DNA of 64,000 bases, taken from assembly GCF_965118125.1 (NCBI RefSeq), contig NZ_OZ221288.1:62001-126000 (forward strand), read 5' to 3'. Both the position numbers and the translations under genes were made by a program. This DNA is from Pararobbsia alpina_A. GTDB lineage: Bacteria; Pseudomonadota; Gammaproteobacteria; Burkholderiales; Burkholderiaceae. Shown here piece by piece: positions 45,415 to 53,873 of the stretch. Position 1 is the stretch's first letter. Each line of letters opens with the position of its first letter. The notes beneath the pieces were generated by a model that worked only from the letters and a program-made list of their open reading frames with translations, did no database searches and was not told where the DNA came from.

Positions 45415-46406
45415 CGTGAACCTCCGCGGCGCCCGAGGCGCACGATATGGATATTGAAGATCATGGCGAGCAGGATCGCCGCGCCAAGAATCATGTTGAA
45501 CGTGAACGCGTTGATGCCGATCAGCGTGAAGCCATCGCTGAGCACGCCGAGCACGGCCGCGCCGATCAGCCCGCCGATGATCGTGCCTGAACCGCCCGCA
45601 AGCGGCGTGCCGCCGATCACCGCCGCTGCGACCGCAAGGAACATGATCTGGTTGCCACCGGCCTGAGGATCGATCGACGTGATCCGGAACGCCTCGAGCG
45701 TGCCGGTGAGCCCCGAGAACACGGCGACGATGATGAAGTTACCGATCTTGAGCCGATTCACATGAATACCGGCCTCGCTCGCACCGAGCGGGTTGGCGCC
45801 GGCCGCGATGGTGTGCAGACCCCAGCGCGTGTGCCGCAGCACGATATGCATCAGGATCACCACGGCGAACGCCCACAGGATCTCGCTATAGCCCCACGCG
45901 CCAAAGAACGCCGCAAAGCCTTCCTCGCCGGGCGTCGGCACCGGCGTACCGTGCGAGATCGTCAACGTGAATCCGTTGACAAAGAAGAGTGTGCCGAGCG
46001 TCGTCACAAATGACGGTATGCGCAACACGACAGTGACAATGCCATTGACCAGGCCGACCACGGCGGAGGCCAGCAAGCCGCAAATCAATGCAATGCCCAT
46101 CGGCATGCCCGCCTCGTGGGCAAAGTGCATGACGAACGGTGCGAGCGCGAACACCATGCCGGCCGAGAGATCGATTTCGCCGCCGATCATCAGCATGATC
46201 TCGCCGCACGCGATGATGGCAGCGGGTGCAATGAATTGCGACAGATTCTGCAGACTCGCGCTCGTGAGCAGGAAGTCGCGATTCGCAAATTCGAAATACG
46301 CGGAGAGGATCACCAGCACGAGCAGAATGCTGAGCTCGCTGGAACGTCTGAGGGCGCGGGGCCCGAATCGCGGCGGCTTGGCGCCGTTTTGCTTCGTTTC
46401 GGCCAT
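45411..46406 (-). CDS. Sugar ABC transporter permease (RbsC/FrcC family)
   Basis: 331 aa, 9-10 membrane spans. Family segments: PAAIIACGEIMLMIGGEIDLSAG (shown in part), GLVNGIVTVVLRIPSFVTTL, GTLFFVNGFTL and VIGGTPLAGGSGTIIGGLIG. Forms the inner-membrane channel for a pentose or hexose. Overlaps the ATPase gene and follows the binding-protein gene by 87 bp. Confidence 0.94.
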   Translation of the reverse strand: MAETKQNGAKPPRFGPRALRRSSELSILLVLVILSAYFEFANRDFLLTSASLQNLSQFIAPAAIIACGEIMLMIGGEIDLSAGMVFALAPFVMHFAHEAGMPMGIALICGLLASAVVGLVNGIVTVVLRIPSFVTTLGTLFFVNGFTLTISHGTPVPTPGEEGFAAFFGAWGYSEILWAFAVVILMHIVLRHTRWGLHTIAAGANPLGASEAGIHVNRLKIGNFIIVAVFSGLTGTLEAFRITSIDPQAGGNQIMFLAVAAAVIGGTPLAGGSGTIIGGLIGAAVLGVLSDGFTLIGINAFTFNMILGAAILLAMIFNIHIVRLGRRGGSR

Positions 46407-46493
46407 GAGCAGAATTCAGAGAATGACTCACCGCCGCATGACGCATCAGGCGATGCGGCAGCGGCGGATCGGGTTCGATCAAGGCAGGCCCGT

Positions 46494-47567
46494 TTAATAG
46501 GCTCCCGAATGCGGCACGATCTGAGGTTTCGTGCTCTTGCCTTCGTAACGCGTTTCAGTCGTCAGATACGGGTTGACGCTGTCCTTCGTGACGAACTTGA
46601 GACCCGTGTTGATATTGCCCGGACCAACCAGGCCGCCCGATGCAAGGAACACGAAGGCTTCGACAACCGTATAGAAGCCCTGAACATAAGGCTGCTGGTC
46701 GATCGTAAAGTCGAGGAACCCGTCGTGAATCAACTGGACCGTCGTCGGTAACAGATCGAAGCCGCCGCCATGCACGCCCTTGGACGGCAGGTTGTTTTCC
46801 TTCATGACCTGCGCGACGCCCTGCGTGCTGCCCGCGTCGACCGCGTACATGCCCTTGAGGTCCTGGTGGCCGAGATAAAAGGCCTTGATCTTCGACAGCT
46901 CTTCGTTGACCGTTGCGCCGGTCGCGATCATCTGCGCGTCGATCTTCTTGCCTGATTTCTTGATCGCGTCCATCGCGCCATCGAGCCGCGGCTGGATATT
47001 GAGCTGGCCTGGCGTCGCAATGAACAGCGCGACGAGGCCGCTGTCGACGACTTGAGCGATGCGCTCGCCCATCTGATAGCCCGACAGATACAAATCCTGC
47101 CCGATATAAGCCAGACGCGAATTGCTGCTGCCAGCAGGAGCATCCGCGTTGTACGAGAACACGGGGATACCCGCATCCATGGCGGCCTTGATCGGCTTGT
47201 CGAACGCTTTCGGATCGACGATCGGCACAGCGATGGCGTCCGCCTTGGCTGCAATGGCGGAATTCATGGCGTTGACCATTTCGCCGACGTCGGCATTGGC
47301 CGACCCGCTCCATTGGTAGTCCATGCCAAGCAGGCCTGTCGCGTCCTGAATGCCGTACTGCGTCGGCACAAAGAACGGGTTGGTCGTCACGTGATTGACG
47401 AACACGATCTTCCAGCGCTTGTGATTCGGGAATCCGCCCTCTGCGGCGAGTGCCGGGGTGCTGACGCCGCCGAGCATTGCCATTGCGCCTGCGAGCCCTG
47501 CTGATTGCAACAGCGCGCGACGCATGCGTTGCGGGTTGCCGGGCGCGTCATCCTGATGATCTGCCAT
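46494..47567 (-). CDS. Sugar ABC transporter substrate-binding protein
   Basis: 357 aa. ATG at 47567 has GAAGGAGA upstream. A signal with MRRALLQSAGLAGAMAM is twin-arginine-like, cleavage near ALAAE. Type-1 periplasmic binding fold of the ribose-binding class: WKIVFVNHVTTNPFFVP, ANADVGEMVNAMNSAIAAKAD, IPVFSYNADAP, GYQMGERI. Captures the sugar in the periplasm and is first in the operon with permease and ATPase. Sugar identity not readable; fructose, xylose and polyols are candidates. Confidence 0.92.
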   Translation of the reverse strand: MADHQDDAPGNPQRMRRALLQSAGLAGAMAMLGGVSTPALAAEGGFPNHKRWKIVFVNHVTTNPFFVPTQYGIQDATGLLGMDYQWSGSANADVGEMVNAMNSAIAAKADAIAVPIVDPKAFDKPIKAAMDAGIPVFSYNADAPAGSSNSRLAYIGQDLYLSGYQMGERIAQVVDSGLVALFIATPGQLNIQPRLDGAMDAIKKSGKKIDAQMIATGATVNEELSKIKAFYLGHQDLKGMYAVDAGSTQGVAQVMKENNLPSKGVHGGGFDLLPTTVQLIHDGFLDFTIDQQPYVQGFYTVVEAFVFLASGGLVGPGNINTGLKFVTKDSVNPYLTTETRYEGKSTKPQIVPHSGAY

Positions 47568-47809
47568 GTCGTCTCCTTCGGTTGTGGTGGTGTGCTGCAC
47601 GTGCCACACGACGCGCCAGGCGCACCACGACATCGATCAGGTCGGATCGATCACGGCGGCTGGCATCGGCGCATTTGTTATGAGTCGCCGTGCCTGACAG
47701 AAGAGTGCAAAACGGCGCTCGACAGACGAAAGAAGAGACTGAGCGCGGCAGATCGCTTTGCACCGGGGCACGCAGCAGCGTGCCCGGATGACGGCGTATT
47801 TGAGCGCTT

Positions 47810-47839
47810 AAGGTAGGGCGCGCGCATAGCCTTTGTCAA
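47810..47839 (-). promoter_or_regulatory. Putative sigma-70 promoter of the sugar ABC operon
   Basis: On the minus strand TTGACA (47834-47839) and TACCTT (47810-47815) are separated by 18 bp. The predicted transcript would start near 47803 with a 235-nt leader before the binding-protein gene. The -35 box is perfect, the -10 only fair. Confidence 0.5.
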
Positions 47840-47879
47840 GGTTCGTGCCCTAGGTGTTTTACGCAGGAAGCGTGCGCGC

Positions 47880-47921
47880 GAACGCGTTTACGGTCGCAGT
47901 GCATCGCCCGTAAACGCGTTC
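47880..47921. promoter_or_regulatory. Pair of LacI-type operator half-palindromes
   Basis: GAACGCGTTTACG (47880-47892) is repeated inverted as CGTAAACGCGTTC (47909-47921), 16 bp apart. Each arm contains the CG-centred AACGCGTT core typical of LacI/GalR-family operators. It lies just upstream of the putative -35 box; no LacI-type regulator gene is in the window. Confidence 0.55.
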
Positions 47922-48017
47922 ACTTGAGTCGACGGTGCAAGTGGTCTGCATCGCGAAAGGGTTTACCCGTCGCGTGCGATGGCGTTCATGAAATATTCTT
48001 CAAACTGCCACGCAGGT

Positions 48018-48623
48018 CTATTTGAGCGGCGCGCCGTTGCGTGAGATCTGCACGGCTGCGGCAGACTTGAAATCGGCCTTGACGCTATCGCCGACCTTGA
48101 GATTTTGTAGCGGAATATCCGGTGAGGCTTCGACGACCACGGTGCGTTCCGGGCCACGCAGCGTGACGAGTCGCGCCTTGCGATCGATCTTCTCGACGGT
48201 TGCAACGATCTGAACCGAACGTACCGATGTCGACGCGCCGCCGGACACCGGCGTCGTCGAGTCCGTCTCGATCTTTTCGCGGATACCCGATCCCGTGACT
48301 TTGTCCGCGTGAATCAGCAGCGCGTTCTCGTAGTCAATCGTGATCGTGTCGCCGATTTTCAGATCGCTGACATTGCCGACAGCGGGGTCGACATCGACCG
48401 GAACTTCATTGCCTCTCGGCCCCTTGATCAGGATGCTGTTCGAATCGGGGTCGATTCCGACAATCTTCGTCACCACGTGTGCGACCACACCGGTTTGCAC
48501 CGCGTGCGACGTATCTGTTGCGGCGGCGGCGTCTGCAGCGTGCGCGATAGGCGAGAGGGCCAACGCGAGGGAGGCAGCGGCAAATAGCTTGCGATGAAAC
48601 TTCGATTGAACATGCGATTGCAT
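48018..48623 (-). CDS. Periplasmic protein with two OB-like repeats
   Basis: 201 aa. Signal peptide 1-29 (cleavage near IAHAAD). Two similar beta-rich units follow: AHVVTKIVGIDPDSNSILIK with VDVDPAVGNVSDLKIGDTIT, then VATVEKIDRKARLVTLRG with VEASPDIPLQNLKVGDSVKA. This repeat suggests duplication of a small barrel. No enzyme motifs. Probably periplasmic; function unknown. Confidence 0.75.
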   Translation of the reverse strand: MQSHVQSKFHRKLFAAASLALALSPIAHAADAAAATDTSHAVQTGVVAHVVTKIVGIDPDSNSILIKGPRGNEVPVDVDPAVGNVSDLKIGDTITIDYENALLIHADKVTGSGIREKIETDSTTPVSGGASTSVRSVQIVATVEKIDRKARLVTLRGPERTVVVEASPDIPLQNLKVGDSVKADFKSAAAVQISRNGAPLK

Positions 48624-48677
48624 CGTGGCTCTCCCTGAATTGGCCTGGTTTAGGTATGTGTGTTTGTCTCGGTATCG

Positions 48678-49130
48678 CTATTGCACGGTGTACCCGCGAC
48701 CTTGCATGCATGCGCCGTACGATCGCCAGTACGTCTGCATCTGGGCCTGTTGATTCGATTGGGCCGCCTGATTCTCTGCCGCGTGTTCGCGACGCGATCT
48801 CACGCCGCCGGCGAGCGCGCCGGCCGTCGCGCCGACTGCTGCGCCGTGCCCCGCATCGCCATTGGCGACACCGCCAATCGCAGCACCGGCTGCCGCGCCT
48901 CGTGCCGCACCACCGACGCGCGCACCCGTGGGCCCGGTGGCCGGCGGCGGCGTCTGGGCCACGACAGCGGGGTCAATACCTGTGTTTTGTTTGGCCCACG
49001 AATAGCATGCGCCGTCATCGGCCTGTTGCTGCTGAGCAGATTGACCCTTTGCAGGATAGACAGCGGGCTTTTGAGCGCTTGCTACGCTGCAAATCAGACC
49101 CATAAACAGCATGACCATCGTTCGATTCAT
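48678..49130 (-). CDS. Glycine-zipper lipid/membrane-associated protein
   Basis: 150 aa from the ATG at 49130. Signal peptide 1-19 (cleavage near VASA), then a Gln-rich stretch and a glycine zipper (GGAARGAAAGAAIGGVANGD and GAAVGATAGALAGGV) that can form membrane-inserted helices, and a Cys-containing C-terminus (SYGACMQGRGYTV). YMGG-type glycine-zipper proteins sit in the envelope. Role unknown. Confidence 0.75.
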   Translation of the reverse strand: MNRTMVMLFMGLICSVASAQKPAVYPAKGQSAQQQQADDGACYSWAKQNTGIDPAVVAQTPPPATGPTGARVGGAARGAAAGAAIGGVANGDAGHGAAVGATAGALAGGVRSRREHAAENQAAQSNQQAQMQTYWRSYGACMQGRGYTVQ

Positions 49131-49455
49131 CGCGACCTCGCCCGTGGTGCGCCCGAACGCGGGCAGGCCGCAAATGCCTGTGCCCTTGAACGTGTGTCTG
49201 CTGAGCGCGCCTGAGAAAAATACTATGGCCGGCATCGAATCGCGCCTGAATTCCCCGGCGATTCGCGCGTTCGATTAGTGAGGTAATGATTCATCTTCTT
49301 CGCATCGCCGATCTCTCCGACACCGGCGATTTCGAGAGGATTTATTAAGCGACAGTAAGGAGTGTTAGGAGGGTTTAAGTGTGAGGTCTTGATGAGGGGG
49401 CTGTGGCTAAACTTCGCCATCGCTGTATCGGACCGTACTTCCAGGAATATGCCCA
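49131..49455. other. Intergenic, nothing recognised
   Basis: About 325 bp between the divergent glycine-zipper and exported-protein genes. AT-richer near 49290-49390. Holds both promoters; no clear boxes. Confidence 0.4.
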
Positions 49456-49842
49456 ATGAACAAAATGATTCGCGCTGTGGGATGTGGCTTTCTTTTGTCG
49501 GTGTGTGCGATGTCGAACGGGCACGCCAACGAGCTCCACGACGCTCGCGCTCCGGAGTGGCTGATTGGGCACTACAAGGGCGGGAACAAGCACGTTCACC
49601 ACGACGACTACACGCTTGTTGTCGAAGGCAACGGACGCGCTCAGGTTTATGACAGGGACCGCTCCAGGAACAATCATGCGGGGCACTACACACGCGCAGG
49701 AGAGATTGAATGGGACGACGGCACGCGGTCGCGCGTCACGCGTACGGCCAGGGGCGTCAATTTGACGCTCGTGGGCCATGGCAACGATCTCGCGATCTAT
49801 GAACGAGACAGAAGCGGCCCGCTCGACAACATCCGCGACTAA
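49456..49842 (+). CDS. Small exported hypothetical protein
   Basis: 128 aa. Signal peptide 1-24 (MNKMIRAVGCGFLLSVCAMS, cleavage near GHAN). The mature part is rich in His, Asp and Arg (HYKGGNKHVHHDDYTLVVEG, QVYDRDRSRNNHAGHY) and ends with beta strands (SRVTRTARGVNLTLVG). His-rich surface could bind metal. Alone between a glycine-zipper gene and an SDR. No family recognised. Confidence 0.7.
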   Translation: MNKMIRAVGCGFLLSVCAMSNGHANELHDARAPEWLIGHYKGGNKHVHHDDYTLVVEGNGRAQVYDRDRSRNNHAGHYTRAGEIEWDDGTRSRVTRTARGVNLTLVGHGNDLAIYERDRSGPLDNIRD

Positions 49843-49956
49843 CGTCCAAACGTTGCGTGTTGCGCCCGCGCGCCGCCAGCCAGGCGACGCGCGGGAGCCA
49901 TAAAGTGCTGACTGCTTTGCTGATTGAGCTGCTTATTGCGTGGCTTATTTCGTCGC

Positions 49957-50706
49957 TTATTGCGCGGTATAGGCTCCGTCGACCGCGATGCGCTGGCCCG
50001 TCAGGTAGCGCGACTTGTCACTGGCAAGGAACACGATGGTCTGAGCGATCTCTTCAGGTGTAGCGGCACGCTTGGCGGGCACCATCGACAGAAAGCCTGC
50101 GCGGATTTCGTCGCTGTTGCCGACAAAGCGATCAAACATCTGTGTTTCGACCGGCCCCGGTGCGACCGCATTCACGCGCACGCCGGATGCGGCGCCTTCC
50201 AGCGCTGCGCTCTTCGTGATGCCTTCTACGGCGTGCTTGCTGGCCGCGTAGACCGATGCGCCACCAATGCCGACCTGGCCCGCAATCGACGACAGATTGA
50301 TGATCGATCCGGATCCTTGTGCTTGCATCGCGCGCAACTCGTGCTTGACCGAGAGCAGGGTACCGAGGACGTTCACCGAGAAGATGGCTTCGTAGTTCTC
50401 CGTCGATTGATCGACGATCGGACCCAGTGCGCCTTCCGTGCCCGCATTGTTGACGGCCACATCGAGACGACCGAAACGCTCGACGGTCTTTTCCACAAGG
50501 CTCCGAACGTCAGCCTCATGACGCACATCGGCGCGCACGAATTCCGCCTCGGCGCCGAGCCCTTGCAGTTCAGCGGCCAGTGCCTGGCCTTTATCGTCGT
50601 GACGACCGCTTACGACGATACGGTTGCCTTCGTTGGCAAAAGCGATGGCGGTTGCACGACCAATGCCGGTCAGTGCGCCGGTAATCAGAACGACGGGCTT
50701 GCTCAT
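49957..50706 (-). CDS. SDR family oxidoreductase
   Basis: 249 aa. TGALTGIGRATAIAFANEG (cofactor loop), NNAGTEGALGP, INLSSIAG (Ser), YAASKHAVEG (Tyr/Lys), RVNAVAPGPVETQMF. Glucose-1-dehydrogenase-like SDR of unknown substrate; the ATG at 50706 has AGGAGC upstream. No neighbour in the same direction. Confidence 0.92.
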   Translation of the reverse strand: MSKPVVLITGALTGIGRATAIAFANEGNRIVVSGRHDDKGQALAAELQGLGAEAEFVRADVRHEADVRSLVEKTVERFGRLDVAVNNAGTEGALGPIVDQSTENYEAIFSVNVLGTLLSVKHELRAMQAQGSGSIINLSSIAGQVGIGGASVYAASKHAVEGITKSAALEGAASGVRVNAVAPGPVETQMFDRFVGNSDEIRAGFLSMVPAKRAATPEEIAQTIVFLASDKSRYLTGQRIAVDGAYTAQ

Positions 50707-51165
50707 TTCAATGCTCCTTGGAAGACTTGAGTGGGAAACGCGTCTTGCGTTGGAGCGAACTTTGCTCGATTGCGGCCGTGTGCAGTAGACGGCATCCGCG
50801 AATGACAGCCATTCCTGGCAGGAATAGTTCGGCCCGGTACACCCTGGTCATGCGATCAGGACTCAGGTTTGGCGCTCGACGGCTAGGGCACAGGACTAGG
50901 ACTAGGACACAGGGCTAGTGCTAGTGCAAGGCGTAGGACCAGGGCACAGGGCACAGGGCTGAAAGGGGCACGTAGCATGGCTTCTGACCCCACGACTACA
51001 TACGGACACACAACGATTCAATCGCGCCGCGGCTCGAAACATGAGCGATACGTCCGGGGCGTCTAATGACTCCACACCGCAAGCGGTTCAGGCCGCAAGC
51101 GATGCAGCATGACTCACTGACTTAAACATTGCGGCGCCCTGATATGTGGCGCGTGGAGAATCATC
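50707..51165. other. Intergenic region with simple repeats
   Basis: About 460 bp between an SDR and a DUF4148 gene. Contains the repeat tract at 50880-50962; otherwise no features found. Confidence 0.45.
50880..50962. repeat. Degenerate simple repeats (CACAGGGCTAG-type)
   Basis: A run of overlapping words AGGGCACAGG, GGACTAGG, GCTAGTG and GGGCACA. Period about 6-7 bp, irregular. Looks like slippage-prone noncoding DNA. Confidence 0.6.
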
Positions 51166-51399
51166 ATGAAGGCACGTCTTTTCGTTCTCGCCCTTGCTCT
51201 CGGTTCGGCAGCAGGTCTGACTCACGCAGCTGAAGTGTCGAACGTCGGCTCGGCGCCGGCAGCACTTTCGTTGTCGGTTTCCTCGGCACCGATGGATGAC
51301 ATGGCATCCAAGACGCGCCGTGAGGTGTATCAAGAGCTCGTCGCCTCGCGCCGTAGCGGTGAATTCCAGCAACTGCGTGCTCAATATCGCGGTCGTTGA
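51166..51399 (+). CDS. DUF4148 domain protein
   Basis: 77 aa. Signal peptide 1-21 (MKARLFVLALALGSAAGLTH, cleavage near HAAE) and the DUF4148 motif KTRREVYQELVASRRSGEF. DUF4148 proteins are small, exported and abundant in Burkholderiaceae, often with several paralogues. GGAG precedes the ATG. Ends in a strong hairpin. Function unknown. Confidence 0.88.
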   Translation: MKARLFVLALALGSAAGLTHAAEVSNVGSAPAALSLSVSSAPMDDMASKTRREVYQELVASRRSGEFQQLRAQYRGR

Positions 51400-51434
51400 T
51401 GTATCAGGGCTGTCATCAGGGCAGTCCGCGCGTG

Positions 51435-51479
51435 ACGCAAAACGCTCGAAACCTCACACGGGTTTCGAGCGTTTTGCGT
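51435..51479 (+). terminator. 19-bp hairpin after the DUF4148 gene
   Basis: Arms 51435-51453 and 51461-51479 are perfectly complementary over 19 bp around a 7-nt loop. No long T tract follows. Likely the transcript's 3' end. Confidence 0.7.
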
Positions 51480-51581
51480 TTCGACGCAGCGATCCCTCAG
51501 ACGCAGCAAGCCTTTGGGCACGGAAACGTGCTTGATGAAGAAATGCTTCCGACGCAGAAATGCACGCTATCCAGAAAGACG

Positions 51582-51621
51582 AAAAAGCCGTCATGCAGCA
51601 CATGCTGCCGACGGCTTTTTT
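51582..51621. terminator. Bidirectional terminator at the end of the bufferin operon
   Basis: AAAAAGCCGTC (51582-51592) pairs with GACGGCTTTTT (51610-51620); an inner GCAGC/GCTGC stem tops it. A runs and T runs on either side let it work in both directions, closing the bufferin operon (minus). Confidence 0.85.
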
Positions 51622-51643
51622 TGTGTCATGCCTTAAATAGGGT

Positions 51644-52456
51644 TTAGCCCTCGACTTGCACGACCATCCCATTGCCGATCCACGCGGCAAGCAAAGCACC
51701 GGCGCGCTGAAGCCCGGCTTCCTCACCGAGTCGCGCTACAAGCCATTCACACAGTGATTCGAAATCTCCGTGCGCTTCGACCTGCTGGATCGCATCGAAC
51801 TCGAGCCCGTCGATCTGCTGCAAGCGTGAAGTAAACCCGTCGCGCCAGACGACCAGACCCCCGGTTTGTTCGAGCATGAAAGCCTCGGGCGGAGTTTGGT
51901 CATGTGCGAGCGCGTGCCAGACTTCGTATGCATTGGTTGTCGCAACGCGGCGGCGCAACGACGGCACAAAACCCAGTCGAGCGGTATCCCAGTCAATCGA
52001 CGGCAAGGCATCAAGCGCAATCGGCGTGGCGTCAACCGCGACAAACGCATCCGACAGCGCGAGTTCGATCCAGGCAAGTTCGTGCAGATCAGGGTTGTCG
52101 GGATAGACTGCCTTCAGTGTCTCGCCGAAGTGTTCAGGATAGGCATCGAGCGTCCACGCGCAAGGCGGATGACGATCGATATGCGAAACGGCAGCGTGCA
52201 GGAAGTTGTCGTCGCCGAGCCATGCGTGCACTTGCGGAAAAGTAATTTCAAGGCAGATGACAAGCTGCGTGCGGTAGTTGTTTTGATAGACAGGGAAGCC
52301 CGACGCCGAACGCGTGCGCATTCTTTGCGCCATGGCATTCCATGTTGCTTCAACGTTGGCATCGCCTGGCGCGTCACCCCCAGAGCTACCGTCGACGTCG
52401 CTTGCATGGCCGGTAAGCCACACACGAAAGTCCTGTTGCAGTTCGGCGAGTGTCAT
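51644..52456 (-). CDS. bufC: Bufferin maturation partner BufC (DUF2063)
   Basis: 270 aa. The N-terminal DUF2063 domain (about 5-105: LAELQQDFRVWLTG, VYQNNYRTQLVICLEITFP, WLGDDNFLHAAVSHI) and a C-terminal domain. BufC proteins bind the precursor's leader and assist the MNIO enzyme in modifying Cys residues. It overlaps bufB by 4 bp (ATGA), so the two are translationally coupled. Last gene of the locus, followed by a terminator. Confidence 0.88.
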   Translation of the reverse strand: MTLAELQQDFRVWLTGHASDVDGSSGGDAPGDANVEATWNAMAQRMRTRSASGFPVYQNNYRTQLVICLEITFPQVHAWLGDDNFLHAAVSHIDRHPPCAWTLDAYPEHFGETLKAVYPDNPDLHELAWIELALSDAFVAVDATPIALDALPSIDWDTARLGFVPSLRRRVATTNAYEVWHALAHDQTPPEAFMLEQTGGLVVWRDGFTSRLQQIDGLEFDAIQQVEAHGDFESLCEWLVARLGEEAGLQRAGALLAAWIGNGMVVQVEG

Positions 52457-53304
52457 GCGGCCTCCTTGTGGGCAGCGCCGGTGTTGACCGACGCGAGGTT
52501 GCGGGCAATCGAGAGTTCGTCGAGCAGGACGTCGAGCGGCGGAATATCGTCATCGCGTTCAATCATGGTGGCAACAGGGCCGAGACGGCGCCGGGCATCC
52601 GCATAAAGCGTCCAGACGTCCGGGCAAACAGGCTGATCGTGTGTATCGATCAACAACTCCGGACCACGCGTGTGTCCGGCAAGGTGAATCTGACGAACGC
52701 GTTCCATCGGAATGCCATCGAGATAGGCCTGTGCGTCAAGCCCGTGATTGACCGCCGTGACATAGATGTTGTTGATATCGAGCAGCAGATCGCATCCCGT
52801 GCGACGGCACAGCGATGAGAGAAACTCCCATTCGCTCATCGATGAGTCGTTGAACGCGAGATAGCTCGACGGGTTTTCGAACAACATCGTGCGACCCAGC
52901 GCGCTCTGTGCGGTATCGACGTTTCTGCAAACGATATCGAGCGCTTCTTGCGTGTAGGGGATCGGTAACAGATCGTGCGAGTTGAACCCGCCAATGCGCG
53001 ACCAGCTCAGGTGGTCCGACACAAACAGCGGCTCGATCTCGTCGACGAGCGCCTTGAGGCGACGAAGATACGCAGCGTCGAGCCCGTCGGCCGAACCGAT
53101 CGACATCGATACGCCGTGCAGTGCCACGGGATAACGCTGCCGTACCTGGCGCAGGATATGACGCGGTTGCCCGCCATCGACCATGAAGTTCTCGGAGATC
53201 ACTTCGACGAAGTCGACCGGCACGGCCGTTTCGAGGAAGTCCCGATAGTGTTCCTTTCGCAGACCGAGACCATAGCCGGCGAATGATGGGGAAGATGTGA
53301 GCAT
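52453..53304 (-). CDS. bufB: Bufferin-synthesising MNIO enzyme BufB (DUF692)
   Basis: 283 aa TIM barrel of the multinuclear non-haem iron oxidative enzyme family. Iron ligand motifs are all present: SENF (Glu38), LHGVSMSIG (His63), SDHLSW (Asp97, His98), ENPSSY (Glu143), DINNIY (Asp176, Asn178), HLAGH (His207, His211), and IERDDDIP (Glu249). In Caulobacter BufB converts Cys residues of the bufferin precursor into thio-oxazole-type heterocycles that bind copper. It follows bufA2 by 230 bp and overlaps bufC. Only one MNIO gene serves this locus. Confidence 0.93.
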   Translation of the reverse strand: MLTSSPSFAGYGLGLRKEHYRDFLETAVPVDFVEVISENFMVDGGQPRHILRQVRQRYPVALHGVSMSIGSADGLDAAYLRRLKALVDEIEPLFVSDHLSWSRIGGFNSHDLLPIPYTQEALDIVCRNVDTAQSALGRTMLFENPSSYLAFNDSSMSEWEFLSSLCRRTGCDLLLDINNIYVTAVNHGLDAQAYLDGIPMERVRQIHLAGHTRGPELLIDTHDQPVCPDVWTLYADARRRLGPVATMIERDDDIPPLDVLLDELSIARNLASVNTGAAHKEAA

Positions 53305-53486
53305 CGCGCGGACCTCTACGTAGATGAAAGGGCAAAAGAGGCGGCGTCAAAAGAAGCCGCCCTCGGGCTTCGCGTGTGGCTTCATAAGTCACCAATCCGC
53401 TCACCGGAGGCAACCGACGCGAGCCTGCGGACCAGACCCGACAAACGCGAATGCGGGACGCTGAGGCTGCAGGCTCTGGTCCTGAA

Positions 53487-53512
53487 CCCCACCTCACACC
53501 ATTGTGGTGGGG
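53487..53512 (-). promoter_or_regulatory. Hairpin between bufA2 and bufB
   Basis: CCCCACC (53487-53493) pairs with GGTGGGG (53506-53512). It lies in the 230-bp gap after the bufA2 stop. No T tract follows, but a hairpin here could protect or partly terminate the transcript so that precursor exceeds enzyme. Confidence 0.4.
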
Positions 53513-53534
53513 CGAACCGATCGTTGCTTCGTAC

Positions 53535-53804
53535 TTACTTCGGTTCAGTCAACGTACCGCCCGCGGACAGGCACGCGCTCGGCGTCTTGACGACAACGCC
53601 TTGGCCCTTGCAGGTGTTGAGACCCTTGCAATCGTGCTTGGCCGTCGCGCACAGGCTTTGGCCCTTGCACGAGTTGACGCCATAGCAGCGGCCCGGCTGT
53701 TCCGAACCGGCAGCGTGAGCCGCGGGGGCCATTGCGGCCGAAGCGACGGCGAGCAGGGCGGCGGCAGCGGCGAACGAGGCGCGGGATTTGACGATGGACT
53801 TCAT
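53535..53804 (-). CDS. bufA2: Bufferin precursor, BufA2 class (6 Cys)
   Basis: 89 aa. Signal peptide 1-31 (MKSIVKSRASFAAAAALLAV, cleavage near AHA/AG). The mature part holds six Cys at residues 40, 46, 52, 59, 65 and 78 in CYGVNSCKGQSLC, HDCKGLNTCKGQG and SACLSAGG, the BufA2 pattern with repeated CKG. GGAGGA precedes the ATG. The Cys are the likely sites for BufB modification and copper binding in the periplasm. It is 69 bp after the hydrolase gene and 230 bp before bufB. Confidence 0.9.
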   Translation of the reverse strand: MKSIVKSRASFAAAAALLAVASAAMAPAAHAAGSEQPGRCYGVNSCKGQSLCATAKHDCKGLNTCKGQGVVVKTPSACLSAGGTLTEPK

Positions 53805-53873
53805 GGTTCCTCCAAATACACTCGATGAGTGGCAGCAAATAAGCGGTCGATCAAAAGAGATCGAGCGCAGGGG

